From: Limimaricola hongkongensis DSM 17492
Lineage (GTDB): Bacteria; Pseudomonadota; Alphaproteobacteria; Rhodobacterales; Rhodobacteraceae
Direction: 5' to 3'
DNA length: 64,000 bases
Assembly: GCF_000600975.2 (NCBI RefSeq)
Contig: NZ_KK088650.1
Location: forward strand, 1 to 64,000
Position 1 is the first letter of the stretch. Every line of letters begins with the position of its first letter. Made by a program: the position numbers and the translations under genes. Below, in pieces: positions 7,452 through 16,009 of this stretch. The notes below the pieces were generated by a model that saw nothing but the letters and a program-made list of their open reading frames with translations, did not search any database and was not told the DNA's origin.

Positions 7452-8778
7452 TCACTCGCCCTGCGCCTCGAGGAAGGCGGTGATGGCGGCGATGTCCTCC
7501 TCGCTGCGCAGCCCGGCGAAGGACATCTTGGTGCCCTTCATGTAGCCGCGCGGATCGGCGAGGAAGCCCGCAAGGCTTTCGTGATCCCAGACCAGCCCGT
7601 TGGCACCGGCCTCTTCCATCGCGCCGGAGTAGCGGAAGCCCTCGACCGTCCCGGCGGTGCGGCCGACGATGCCGTTGAGCTTCGGGCCGCTGCGGTTCGT
7701 GGCGTTCTCTCCGACCTGGTGGCAGGCGGCGCATTTCTTGAACACCCGCTCGCCGGCGGCGACGAGTTCGGGGTCGGGCCCGGCGCTCGCCTCCTCGACG
7801 GGAGCGCCCTCCGACGGGGCCGCTTCCGCGTCGGCGGCCTTCGGCGGAGGCTTGGCCTGCCTCGTCTTCCGCGGCCGTGGGCTGGTCGCCCGCCACCGCC
7901 TCTTCGGCCGGTTCCGCATCCGCGGGCTGCGCCTCGGCCTGTTCCTCGACCTCGATCGCCGTCTCCTCGACCGAGGCGTCGCCCTCGTCCGAGCCCGGCG
8001 TCACGTCGAGCACGGCGGCGCGCATGGTGATCTCGACCTCGTCTTTGCAGCCCTCCATGCAAGCTTCTCCGCCGAAGGCGGCCAGCTCGGTCTCGGGCCG
8101 GTCATCGGGCTTGAAACCCTCGACATTGGGCATCTCGACCTCGGCGAAGTTCTCGCTCGAGAGCTCGAAGTCGTCCTCGACCACGTTGTTGAGGTAGAGC
8201 AGGTAGGCGGTGATCGCGTAGACCTCGTCCGGCGTGAGCGACTGCGCGTCGCCGAAGGGCATGGCGCGGTGGACGTAGTCCCAGACGGTCGAGAGATAGG
8301 GCCAGTAGGAACCGATGGTCTTGACCGGGTCCTTGCGGTCAAGCGTGCCCATTCCGCCGGCGAGTTGCGGCCAGCGGCCAACGGCCTCGCCGAAATCGCC
8401 GTGGCACGAAGCGCATTTCGCGACGAAAACCTCCTCGCCGGTCCAGACGTCGCCTGAGCCCACAGGCAAACCCTCTCCATCCGGGCGGATGTCGATGTCC
8501 CAGGCGGCGATCTCTTCGGACAGCGCCTCGCGGCCGAGCCCGTAGCCGCCTTCGCGGGCAGGGGCAGGGCTCTCCGTCGGGCTGGCTTGAGCCAATGTTT
8601 CCGTAGCGGGGGCTTCGGGTTGAGCTTCGCTTTCCTGCGCGTTTGCGGAGGCCACGAAGGACACGCGCGCGGGCGCGGGCATGTCGACCACGAACTGGTC
8701 GGCCAGCACGTAGGCCAGTGTCAGCACGCTTGCCGTGCCGGCGGAGGCGGGAGCGAGGATCTTAAGAAACTTCGACAT
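7452..8778 (-). CDS. soxD: SoxD, dihaem cytochrome subunit of sulfane dehydrogenase (apparent +1 frameshift in linker)
   Basis: SoxD partners SoxC to oxidise the sulfane sulfur bound to SoxY. A membrane/signal segment at about 6-30 is followed by an N-terminal cytochrome c domain with CASCH at 122-126, an acidic Ala/Glu/Pro-rich linker, and a C-terminal cytochrome c domain with KKCAACHQ (near base 7,730). The two halves are in different frames. The span is 1,327 bases, one more than a multiple of three, and the change falls in the linker at roughly 7,840-7,880. Removing one base there gives a 441-residue protein. The start ATG 8778 lies inside the soxC 3' end. Sequencing error or true mutation cannot be told apart here. 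Confidence 0.85.
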
Positions 8779-10021
8779 TTTCCGCCTCGCCGCGTTCGTT
8801 GACATGCCAGGTCTGGATGCCGTTGTTGTGGTAGATGGAGTTCTCGCCGCGGATCTGCCGCAGCTCGTCCTTGGTCGGCTGGACGTAGCCGGTGGAATCA
8901 TGCGCCCGGCTCTGCAGCAGCAGCGGTTTCCCGTCCCAGTCGAACTCGAAGTAGAAACGGTGCATCGACTTGTCGAAGCTCGGCCCCGACATCCGCGCCT
9001 GGTGCCAGTTCCTGCCGCCGTCGAGCGTCACGTCGACCCGCGGGATGGTGCCGCGGCCCGACCAGGCGATGCCGGTCAGCACGGTCGGCCCCTTGGAATG
9101 CAGGATCGGCGCCTGTGGGCTGGGGTTGGTGATCACCGACTTGGCGTCCATCTCCCAGGTGAAGCGGCGGGCGATGCCGTTGTCGAGAAGGTCGGTGTAT
9201 TTCGACGTCTCCTCGCGGTGGTGCCAGGGCTGGTCGCCGACCTCGATCCGACGCAGCCACTTGATCCACATGTTGCCTTCCCAGCCCGGCACGACGAGGC
9301 GGACCGGGTAGCCCTGCTCGGGGCGCAGCGCCTCGCCGTTCATCTTGAAGGCAACGAGGCAGTCGTCCATCGCCTTTTCGATCGGGATCGAGCGGGTCAT
9401 CGCGCTCGCGTCGGCGCCCTCGGGCATGATCCACTTGCCGTTGGTTTTCACGCCCGCCTCTTCGAGCAGCAGCCGCAGCGGCACACCGGTATAGACCACG
9501 TTGTGGATCATGCCGTGCGTGTACTGGCAGCCATTGAGCTGCGCGCCGGCCCATTCCATGCCGGAATTGGCCGCGCATTCGAGGAAATAGACCCGGTTCT
9601 CGCGCGGGAAGCGCATCAGGTCTTGCATGGTGAAGACGAGCGGCTTGTCGACGAGACCGTTGATCATCAGCCGGTGCGCGGCGGGGTCGACATCGGCGAT
9701 GCCCGCATGGTGTCGCTCGAAGCACAGCCCGTTCGGGGTGATGATGCCGTCGAGCTCGTGGATCGGCGTGAAGTTCACCGAGGAGACCGGGTCGGCGGTC
9801 AGCCACTCGACGTTGCGGCGCACCACATGCGCCTCGTGCTGCGAGGGCGTGCCATAGGGCCGGGCGTCGACGCCGTCGCCCAGATACTGCATCCAAGGCT
9901 GCAGCTCAGTGATCGCGGGATCGGGCGCCTGCGCGGCCACGCGGCTGCCCGCGATCGCACCGCCGGCGGCGAGCGCGCCGGTCAGGAAGCCGCGCCGCGA
10001 GGGGGCGGGATCTTTGCTCAT
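8762..10021 (-). CDS. soxC: SoxC, molybdenum sulfite-dehydrogenase-like subunit
   Basis: A 419-residue member of the sulfite oxidase family and catalytic partner of SoxD. A twin-arginine signal (SRRGFLTGALAAGG, Arg9-Arg10) directs folded export with the Mo cofactor. The Mo-ligand cysteine is Cys149 in YFLECAANSG. The C-terminal dimerisation domain (from about residue 300) is complete. ATG 10021 is preferred because GAGGA lies upstream and the Tat motif then sits correctly; ATG 10063, overlapping the soxB stop as ATGA, would add 14 residues. The gene overlaps soxD by 17 bases. Confidence 0.93.
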   Translation of the reverse strand: MSKDPAPSRRGFLTGALAAGGAIAGSRVAAQAPDPAITELQPWMQYLGDGVDARPYGTPSQHEAHVVRRNVEWLTADPVSSVNFTPIHELDGIITPNGLCFERHHAGIADVDPAAHRLMINGLVDKPLVFTMQDLMRFPRENRVYFLECAANSGMEWAGAQLNGCQYTHGMIHNVVYTGVPLRLLLEEAGVKTNGKWIMPEGADASAMTRSIPIEKAMDDCLVAFKMNGEALRPEQGYPVRLVVPGWEGNMWIKWLRRIEVGDQPWHHREETSKYTDLLDNGIARRFTWEMDAKSVITNPSPQAPILHSKGPTVLTGIAWSGRGTIPRVDVTLDGGRNWHQARMSGPSFDKSMHRFYFEFDWDGKPLLLQSRAHDSTGYVQPTKDELRQIRGENSIYHNNGIQTWHVNERGEAENVEVS

Positions 10022-10059
10022 GCTCGGGGTCCTCTTGTCTTCTGTATCGGTGCGGCGGC

Positions 10060-11754
10060 TCATCCGGCCACCACGTCGACGCTCGTGTTGGGGTCGATGG
10101 ACACGGTGCCCTGATTGCGGATGTGGCTTTCGACCACGTCCCAAATCGCCGGGCCCTCGGTGCCCTCGTTGACGCTGGCCCATCCGGCCACGACGTAGGT
10201 CTTCGACGGATCGATCTTCTCGCCCGACGACAGCAGCGTCATCTCGGTGACCCGGCTGCCGACGGGCTGGCCGATATCGATCCGGTAGCCCATGCCGCCG
10301 ACGCGGACCATGTCGCCACCCTGCTGGTAGTAGGGGTCGGGGTTGAACAGGTTGTCGGCCACGTCCTCGAGAATGAGCTTCAGCGTCTCGCCGGTCATTT
10401 CGGAGCGGTAGGCCTCGGGGTAACTCATCGCGGTGGCGTTGAAGACGTCCTCGCGGGTGATCTCCTGGCCGGGCATCAGCGAAGCGCCCCAGCGGAAGCC
10501 GGGCGAGAGCGCGATGTCGGCCTCGCGCTCGGAGATCAGCGCGTTGCAGATCAGGTCGTCCCAGGTGCCGTTGAAGTTGCCGCGCCGGTAGAGCAGCGAC
10601 TCGGTGGTGCCGAGCACCTCGGCCATCTCGTCCTTGAACGGGGCGCGGGTCTCCTCGACCAGCGCGGTCATCTCCGGGTCGGGCGCGATCACGTCCGAGA
10701 AGATCGGGATGAGGCGGTGCGTCAGCCCCTTGAGCGCGCCGTCCTGCACGTCGAGATCGACGCGGGAGACGAACTTGCCGTGGCTGCCCGACGCGATCAG
10801 ATGCGTGTTGCCGACCAGCACCGGCTCGGGCAGGGCGTCATGGGTGTGGCCGGTCAGGATCACGTCGATGCCGGGCACCTGCGCGGCCATCTTGCGGTCC
10901 ACGTCGAAGCCGTTATGCGACAGCACCACCACGACCTCGGCGCCGGCGTCGCGGGCCTCCTGCACCACCTCGGCCATCCGCTCCTGCCGCACGCCGAAGC
11001 TCAGATCGGGGAACATCCAGCTCGGGTTGGCGATAGGCAGGTAGGGGAAGGCCTGGCCGATCACGGCGATCGAGGTGCCGCCGCGTTCGAACAGCTTGAA
11101 CGGCTCATAAGCCGGTTCGTCCCACATCGCGTCGAAGATGTTGGCGCCGAGGAAGGCGGGGTCGAGCTCGGTCTCGATGATCTCGTTCACGCGGTCGATG
11201 CCGAGCGTGAACTCCCAATGCGAGGTCATCGCGTCGGTGCCCAGCGCGTTGAACAGCCGCACCATGTCGGCGCCCTCGGTCCTGAGCGCGGGCAGCGAGC
11301 CCTGCCAGGTGTCGCCGCCGTCGAGCAGCAGCGCGTCGGGGCGCTCGGCCCGGATCGCCTTGAGGACGGTCGCGATGCGGTCGAGACCGCCCATGCGCCC
11401 GTATTCGCGGCCTAGGGCCACGAAGTCATCATAAGTCAGCGCGTAGTCGAGCGGCGAGCCGTCCTCGATGCCGTAGAGCTTGCGGAAGGCGGCGCCGGTC
11501 ACATGCGGCACGAGCCCCTGCGCCTCGCCGACGCCAAGGTTGATCTCGGGCTCGCGGAACCAGATCGGCTGGGTCTGGGCGTGGATGTCGGTGATGTGGA
11601 TCAGCGTGACATTGCCGGGGCCACCCGTGCCGATCAGGTCGTCTTGGCCGAGCCGCTGCTGGGCCGCGAGCCGGGACCAGTTGCCGAAGCCAGAAGCGCC
11701 CCAGAGGGCGGAGGCGGCGAGGCCGGCCTGAAGAAAGTGGCGGCGGGCGATCAT
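10060..11754 (-). CDS. soxB: SoxB, thiosulfohydrolase
   Basis: A 564-residue periplasmic dimanganese enzyme of the 5'-nucleotidase/metallophosphatase family that hydrolyses the S-sulfonate group on SoxY to release sulfate. It has a Tat signal (ARRHFLQAGLAAS, 3-15) and metal or active-site motifs ITDIHAQ (54-60), GGDTWQG (146-152), SHNGFD (279-284) and GHTHDA (302-307), plus a C-terminal nucleotidase domain. AGGGAA precedes ATG 11754. A hairpin and a candidate operator lie between it and soxA, so it may have its own promoter. Confidence 0.96.
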   Translation of the reverse strand: MIARRHFLQAGLAASALWGASGFGNWSRLAAQQRLGQDDLIGTGGPGNVTLIHITDIHAQTQPIWFREPEINLGVGEAQGLVPHVTGAAFRKLYGIEDGSPLDYALTYDDFVALGREYGRMGGLDRIATVLKAIRAERPDALLLDGGDTWQGSLPALRTEGADMVRLFNALGTDAMTSHWEFTLGIDRVNEIIETELDPAFLGANIFDAMWDEPAYEPFKLFERGGTSIAVIGQAFPYLPIANPSWMFPDLSFGVRQERMAEVVQEARDAGAEVVVVLSHNGFDVDRKMAAQVPGIDVILTGHTHDALPEPVLVGNTHLIASGSHGKFVSRVDLDVQDGALKGLTHRLIPIFSDVIAPDPEMTALVEETRAPFKDEMAEVLGTTESLLYRRGNFNGTWDDLICNALISEREADIALSPGFRWGASLMPGQEITREDVFNATAMSYPEAYRSEMTGETLKLILEDVADNLFNPDPYYQQGGDMVRVGGMGYRIDIGQPVGSRVTEMTLLSSGEKIDPSKTYVVAGWASVNEGTEGPAIWDVVESHIRNQGTVSIDPNTSVDVVAG

Positions 11755-11774
11755 GGGCGGTTCCCTGTCATCAG

Positions 11775-11800
11775 ATGCGTATTATTGAATATGTTCGGGC
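11775..11800 (-). promoter_or_regulatory. Candidate SoxR operator / internal promoter upstream of soxB
   Basis: TTGAATAT at 11785-11792, read as ATATTCAA on the minus strand, is preceded by GTATTA. It lies 20-30 bases upstream of the soxB start, in an AT-rich spot with the same half-site as the soxX and sqrR upstream regions. One full half-site only. Confidence 0.42.
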
Positions 11801-11805
11801 GAAAG

Positions 11806-11835
11806 CACCCCGCCGGGCGAGAGCCGGGCGGGGTG
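11806..11835 (-). terminator. Strong hairpin between soxA and soxB
   Basis: CACCCCGCC (11806-11814) pairs with GGCGGGGTG (11827-11835), and an inner GGC/GCC pairing closes around a GAGA loop. It starts four bases after the soxA stop. No run of T follows, so partial termination or mRNA 3'-end protection of the soxXYZA segment is the likelier job. Confidence 0.5.
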
Positions 11836-11839
11836 TCGT

Positions 11840-12700
11840 TCAGTTGCGGACCGAGGGACCCTCGACCGAGAGGCCGTTGCCGCGCGAGGCGACATAGAGC
11901 TCCAGCGCCACGAATTCGGGGCTGCCCGGTGCGAAGGTCTCGGCGCGGGTGTCGCGCACGCAGCCCTTGAACCGGTCATGCACGGCGTTGAGCTTGCCGT
12001 TCTTCAACCGGTAGGTCGGGAAGCCGTTGATCTGGCCCTGGCTCAGATGGTCGGCCCGGATCATGTTGTCGTAGTTGTCCTCGTGGCAGTTCGCGCAGGC
12101 GAGCTCGAGTTGGCCGTAGCGGGTGTAGTAGATCTCCTTGCCCTGCTCCCAGGTCTCCTGAGCGGGGCCGTCGATCGCCACGTTCACCGGCATGCCGCGC
12201 GAAACAGACGAAATCAGCGCGACCATTTCGGTCATCCGGTCGCCGGTGTAGTCCCAGGCCTCGGCGCCCGCGCGCTCGGTCACGCATTCGTTGACCTGCA
12301 TCTCAAGCGTCTGCACCTCGCCCTTGGCCTCGTCCCACTTGGGATAGACCGCGCGCACGCCTTCGAGCGCCTCGGGGGTATCGTGGCAGGATGCGCAGGA
12401 CTGTCCGTCCGCACCCATGGCGGTGTCGAAATCGGCGCGGGCGTTGTCGACGCCGATCATGCCGGGGTTCTCGAAATCGTCCATCTGCAGCGTCTGCGTC
12501 TCGGGCGAGCGGTATTCCCAGCCTGAGAAGATCTCCCGGACGTATTCCATGTGCTCGGGCGCCGGCGCCCGCGTCACGATCTCGATCTCGTCGTTGATGA
12601 CGAGGTTCGTTTCCTGCGCCATCGCGGTGGGGGCAAGGGCGGCCGACCCGGCCAGCCCGAGCGCCGCCCACGCGGCCCCGGTCCTTAGCATCTGTCTCAT
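11840..12700 (-). CDS. soxA: SoxA, dihaem subunit of the SoxXA cytochrome complex
   Basis: A 286-residue exported cytochrome. Signal peptide 1-29 ends TAMAQE. Two haem sites are present, CASCH (102-106) and CANCH (202-206), so this is the dihaem form. Cys247 in FKGCVRDTR is the expected cysteine that becomes the persulfide haem ligand. With SoxX it joins thiosulfate oxidatively to the SoxY cysteine. GGAGGAGA lies upstream of ATG 12700, which is preferred over the TTG three bases earlier. Confidence 0.95.
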   Translation of the reverse strand: MRQMLRTGAAWAALGLAGSAALAPTAMAQETNLVINDEIEIVTRAPAPEHMEYVREIFSGWEYRSPETQTLQMDDFENPGMIGVDNARADFDTAMGADGQSCASCHDTPEALEGVRAVYPKWDEAKGEVQTLEMQVNECVTERAGAEAWDYTGDRMTEMVALISSVSRGMPVNVAIDGPAQETWEQGKEIYYTRYGQLELACANCHEDNYDNMIRADHLSQGQINGFPTYRLKNGKLNAVHDRFKGCVRDTRAETFAPGSPEFVALELYVASRGNGLSVEGPSVRN

Positions 12701-12736
12701 CAAGGTCTCCTCCCTTGCCCTGTTCGCGTCGAGCCG

Positions 12737-13066
12737 TCAGGCGACGGCGATCTCCTTGGTGTCCTCGTAGGTCGACCCGTCATCGTCGATCCAGGTGAAG
12801 GTGAAGGTGCCGCTCTCGGGGACCTTGGCCTGGAACTCGAAATACGGGTTGGTCGAGATCGCAGGCTCCATCGCCACGTCGATCACGGTCTTGCCGTTGA
12901 ACGTGCAGGTGAAGCGGTTGATGATCGAGCGCGGGATGAGGTTGCCGTCCTTGTCCTTGCGCTGGCCCGACTCCATCGGGTGGCTGATCAGGGTTTTGAT
13001 GGTGATGACCTCGCCGGCGGCGGCCTCCTTGGGGACGCGGACGCGGGGGGTGACGTTCTCTGCCAT
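12737..13066 (-). CDS. soxZ: SoxZ, sulfur carrier partner protein
   Basis: A 109-residue all-beta protein without a signal peptide, exported as a complex with SoxY. Sequence features such as PRVRVPKEAAAGEVITIKTL near the N-terminus, HPMESGQRKD and the C-terminal FTWIDDDGS are characteristic of SoxZ. It lies between soxY and soxA, with AAGGAGCAAGAG upstream of ATG 13066. Length is normal for the family. Confidence 0.95.
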   Translation of the reverse strand: MAENVTPRVRVPKEAAAGEVITIKTLISHPMESGQRKDKDGNLIPRSIINRFTCTFNGKTVIDVAMEPAISTNPYFEFQAKVPESGTFTFTWIDDDGSTYEDTKEIAVA

Positions 13067-13089
13067 GTCTCTTGCTCCTTGTCCCGAAC

Positions 13090-13512
13090 TCAGCCGCCGC
13101 AGCCGCCGATGGTCACCTTCACCTCCTGCGCGGCGCGCGCGAAGCTGCCGTCGGACATCTTGGCGATGGCGACGACCTCCTGCGTGCCGGCGAGGCGGAT
13201 CCGGGTCGAGGCCATCTGCGCGCCCGCAAGGGGGCCGAAATGGAACACGCCCACATCGGGGTTGGGGTTGCCGGTGGCCAGCAGGATGATGGCCTCGGCG
13301 CCGGGGGCGTCGACCTCCACTGGAACGGTGTTGCCGTTCTCGGCGATCTCGGGCGCGGTGAGGGTCAGACCCTCGCCGGTGATCTCGGCGCCGCCGGTGA
13401 AGTTGGCGATCAGCTCCTCGGTCGGCGTGGCTAGCGCCATGCGCCCGCCCAGCATCACCGAGAGCCCGCTGCCGGCCATGATGGCCAGGGTCTGTCTGCG
13501 TGAAAAGCTCAT
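13090..13512 (-). CDS. soxY: SoxY, sulfur carrier with C-terminal GGCGG
   Basis: A 140-residue protein carrying the covalent sulfur intermediates of the Sox cycle. A Tat signal (SFSRRQTLAIMAGSGL) begins at residue 2. The protein ends VTIGGCGG, with the carrier Cys138 on the swinging arm third from the end. GAGGAGAGAA precedes ATG 13512. It lies between soxX and soxZ as in most sox operons. Confidence 0.96.
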   Translation of the reverse strand: MSFSRRQTLAIMAGSGLSVMLGGRMALATPTEELIANFTGGAEITGEGLTLTAPEIAENGNTVPVEVDAPGAEAIILLATGNPNPDVGVFHFGPLAGAQMASTRIRLAGTQEVVAIAKMSDGSFARAAQEVKVTIGGCGG

Positions 13513-13535
13513 TTCTCTCCTCTCCTGCCGCGCGT

Positions 13536-14012
13536 TCACTCGTCGCGCAGCGTCATCAGGTAGGCGACCACGTCCTCGACCTGCTGCGCGGTGAGCAGCG
13601 GCGGCAGCGGCTCGGTCCCGGCCTTGCCGGTGAAGCCGTCGCCGGGACGGATGAAGCCCGTGGTCTTGTAGAAGGCGGGCATGATCGTGCCGGGGAAGGT
13701 CATCTTGGCGTTCGCCACGATCCCGCGCAGGTCCGCCTCGGTCCAGCGATCGGCGGCACCGTCGAGCGGCGGGCCGACCTCGCCGTGGAACGGCACCTCC
13801 TCGAGCGTGCCGACCGCATGGCAGGCGACGCAGTTGCCCAGGCCCCGATTGGCCATGACCTCGGCGCCCGCCTTCGGATCGCCGGGGGTGCCGCTGAGGG
13901 AGGCCTCGATGGCGCCGTATTCGCCATAGGCCACCTCCTGCGGCGCGACCTCGGCCTGCGCGGCTGCGCCGATAAGCGCGAGCGCCACGGCAAGGGTGAT
14001 TTGTCGCGACAT
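13536..14012 (-). CDS. soxX: SoxX, monohaem subunit of SoxXA
   Basis: A 158-residue exported cytochrome c. The signal peptide spans 1-20 (ALIGAAAQA), and the single haem site CVACH lies at 61-65 within RGLGNCVACHAVG. Methionines in AKMTFPGTIMPAF supply the likely axial ligand. GGGAGGA is 4-5 bases before ATG 14012. It is the first gene of the soxXYZABCD run, with the candidate SoxR operator about 70-90 bases upstream. Confidence 0.94.
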   Translation of the reverse strand: MSRQITLAVALALIGAAAQAEVAPQEVAYGEYGAIEASLSGTPGDPKAGAEVMANRGLGNCVACHAVGTLEEVPFHGEVGPPLDGAADRWTEADLRGIVANAKMTFPGTIMPAFYKTTGFIRPGDGFTGKAGTEPLPPLLTAQQVEDVVAYLMTLRDE

Positions 14013-14080
14013 AAGTCCTCCCTGCGGCATTTTGTCCTCCAAAGCGACGTTACTCTGGACCGAGCGTTCCAATCAACATC

Positions 14081-14100
14081 ATATTTAATTTCTTGAATAC
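14081..14100 (-). promoter_or_regulatory. Candidate SoxR operator in the soxW-soxX intergenic region
   Basis: An imperfect inverted repeat, ATATTTAA (14081-14088), four bases, TTGAATAC (14093-14100), in a very AT-rich 20-base stretch. The soxW-soxX gap is one of two regions bound by the ArsR repressor SoxR in Pseudaminobacter, so location agrees with known biology. The consensus suggested here is RTATTYAA-N4-TTRAATAY. Confidence 0.55.
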
Positions 14101-14127
14101 GGCTTGGGTCGGCCTGAAGCCAAGCTG

Positions 14128-14688
14128 CTATTCAGCTTGGCTTTCAAGCATTCGAGCGTGGTATTTCTGAAACGGCTCGTCGCCCGCGTAGCCATGCTCC
14201 AGCACCCAGCGCAGCAAGTTGCGGGTGGTTGCGGGGCCGAACGCGCCCGGCATGATCGCCACTGCCGACTCGGCCGCCATGCTCTCCTGCGGCACTTGTT
14301 CGGGCAGGAACATCATCGTCGGCGTGAATAGCAGGCCCCAGCGCGCAATCATCTCCTTTTCCGGCAGGATGGTGCCGTCGAAATCGGTCACCTCAAGGTC
14401 GCCGAACATGTTGAGCTGCACCACGAAGTAATCTTCGTCCAATGCCTGCGCGATCTCGGACAGGGCGAAGACCTCCTCGTGCATCTTGCGACAGTAGATG
14501 CAGCCGCGCTGCTCCACGAGCAGCATCAGCCGCCGCCCTGCGGCGTTCGCCTCGGCGAGATCCTCGCGCAGGTCGAGAAAGGTCTGGCGCATCCAGGACG
14601 CCTTGTGGAGCCCGTCATCGCCCAACTCCGCCGCGGCGGGCAGGGCGGAAAGGAGAAGCAGCGCGAGCGCGTATCTGAAGCGGATCAT
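14128..14688 (-). CDS. soxW: SoxW, periplasmic thioredoxin
   Basis: A 186-residue exported thioredoxin-fold protein. Signal peptide 1-20 is followed by a thioredoxin domain with CIYC at 63-66 and the cis-proline loop TPTMM. In the Sox system it receives electrons from SoxV and is thought to keep the SoxY cysteine usable. It lies 12 bases downstream of soxV on the same strand, with AGGAG ahead of ATG 14688. Confidence 0.93.
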   Translation of the reverse strand: MIRFRYALALLLLSALPAAAELGDDGLHKASWMRQTFLDLREDLAEANAAGRRLMLLVEQRGCIYCRKMHEEVFALSEIAQALDEDYFVVQLNMFGDLEVTDFDGTILPEKEMIARWGLLFTPTMMFLPEQVPQESMAAESAVAIMPGAFGPATTRNLLRWVLEHGYAGDEPFQKYHARMLESQAE

Positions 14689-14700
14689 GGCGGGCTCCTG

Positions 14701-15441
14701 TCATCCATAGCGGCTGAAGATGGTGAATTCGTCGAGCATCCATTGCGCGATCAGGTTCACCGAGTCGGTGGCGATCAGCAGCCCGAAGGCCACGAGCAGC
14801 GCGCCGGTCAGTTTCTCGATGGCCCCGAGGTAGCGCCGGAAGCGGCGCATGAGGCGGGTAAAGGGAGCCACGAAGACCGCCGCCAGCAGAAAGGGCAGGG
14901 TCATGCCGATTCCGTAGGCCAGCAGCAGCCATGCGCCCTGCGCGGCGGTCTGCAGGCTGCCTGCGGTGAACAGGATCACGCCGAGCACGGGGCCCACGCA
15001 GGGCGTCCAGCCGAAGGCGAAGGCCAGCCCCATGATGAACGCACCCGCAAGCCCGATGTCGTGAGCGGACCCTGTGCCCCCGTCGAGGCGGAACTGCCTA
15101 TAGAGGAGGCCGATCGGCAGCAGGCCCAGAAAGTGAAACCCCATCAACATGATGATTGCAGCCGCGATCCAACGCAGCAGGTCGAACCAGTCGCGCAGGA
15201 ACTGTCCAGCGAAAGATGCCGAGGCGCCAAGCGCCACGAAGACGGTGATGATCCCGGCCGAGAACAGCGCGGTGAAGAGCAGCGTCCGGCCGCGTCCGGG
15301 CGGGGTGGCACCCATTTCGGCCTGCCGCGCGCCGGTGCCGGCGAGATAACCGAGATAGAAGGGCACCATCGGCAGGATGCAAGGAGATAGGAAGGACAGC
15401 AGCCCCGCCAGCACCGCGCCGCCCAGCGTGACCTCGAACAT
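14701..15441 (-). CDS. soxV: SoxV, CcdA-family thiol electron transporter
   Basis: A 246-residue membrane protein of the CcdA/DsbD-beta family with about six transmembrane helices. The redox cysteines are Cys21 (LSPCILP) and Cys149 (GWTPCVGP). It passes electrons from cytoplasmic thioredoxin to periplasmic SoxW. It is first in the minus-strand sox run and divergent from soxS, with the shared AT-rich regulatory region between them. Confidence 0.94.
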   Translation of the reverse strand: MFEVTLGGAVLAGLLSFLSPCILPMVPFYLGYLAGTGARQAEMGATPPGRGRTLLFTALFSAGIITVFVALGASASFAGQFLRDWFDLLRWIAAAIIMLMGFHFLGLLPIGLLYRQFRLDGGTGSAHDIGLAGAFIMGLAFAFGWTPCVGPVLGVILFTAGSLQTAAQGAWLLLAYGIGMTLPFLLAAVFVAPFTRLMRRFRRYLGAIEKLTGALLVAFGLLIATDSVNLIAQWMLDEFTIFSRYG

Positions 15442-15460
15442 GCCGCCTCCGATTGCTTAT

Positions 15461-15484
15461 ATCATATTGCAATACTATTATGGG
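15461..15484. promoter_or_regulatory. Candidate SoxR operator in the soxS-soxV divergent region
   Basis: The perfect 10-bp palindrome TATTGCAATA (15465-15474) lies inside an AT-rich block, with CTATTATGG following. It starts 20 bases upstream of the soxV start and about 50 upstream of soxS. The soxS-soxV gap is a known SoxR target in another alphaproteobacterium. Confidence 0.55.
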
Positions 15485-15536
15485 ATGGCGGCGGTCAGTC
15501 AATCGAGCGCCGCCCCCGCCCCGATCGAGGATCCGC

Positions 15537-15920
15537 ATGTCGCGCGTTGCAGCCATCTGCCTTTGCCTGTTCATGGCCGTCCAGCCCGGTGTCGCTGCAG
15601 CGGCGCTGGAGCTCGTCATGGTCGAGCAGGTTGGGTGCCCTTGGTGCGCGCGCTGGAACGACGAGATCGGGCCGATCTATCCTAGGACCGACGAGGGCGA
15701 GGCCGCGCCATTGCGGCGGATCGACATCGGCGAGCTGCCGGGTGGCATGGAACTCGACGGCAAGGTGGTGTTCACCCCGACCTTCCTTCTGGTCGATGAC
15801 GGCCGCGAGCTGGGCCGGATCGAGGGCTATCCGGGCGAGGATTTCTTCTGGGCTCTGCTGGCACGTCTCCTGGGCGAGACGCTGGGCGCGACTTTGGTGC
15901 CTCAGGACCGATCCAGATGA
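15537..15920 (+). CDS. soxS: SoxS, periplasmic thioredoxin-like protein
   Basis: A 127-residue exported thioredoxin-fold protein. Signal peptide 1-22 is followed by the redox motif CPWC at 34-37 and VVFTPTFLLVDDG. SoxS in Paracoccus reactivates SoxY that has become over-modified. ATG 15537 has GAGGA five bases upstream; longer readings begin inside the regulatory region. It is first of the plus-strand unit soxS-soxR-soxT-soxH. Confidence 0.9.
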   Translation: MSRVAAICLCLFMAVQPGVAAAALELVMVEQVGCPWCARWNDEIGPIYPRTDEGEAAPLRRIDIGELPGGMELDGKVVFTPTFLLVDDGRELGRIEGYPGEDFFWALLARLLGETLGATLVPQDRSR

Positions 15921-16009
15921 CCGGATCGCATTGTTATGCGGGGCCTGAGACCATAGATTGCTGGCCTGACATCGGGCGGAGCCGCTTCGCCGAAACGGAG
16001 AGCGCAGCG

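Noticed and set aside
6913..8901. 662-residue reading joining SoxD and the DUF302 protein
   Set aside because: The middle third is in the wrong frame: the real second haem domain is read in another frame. The apparent fusion is due to the soxD frame change and lack of stops in GC-rich DNA.
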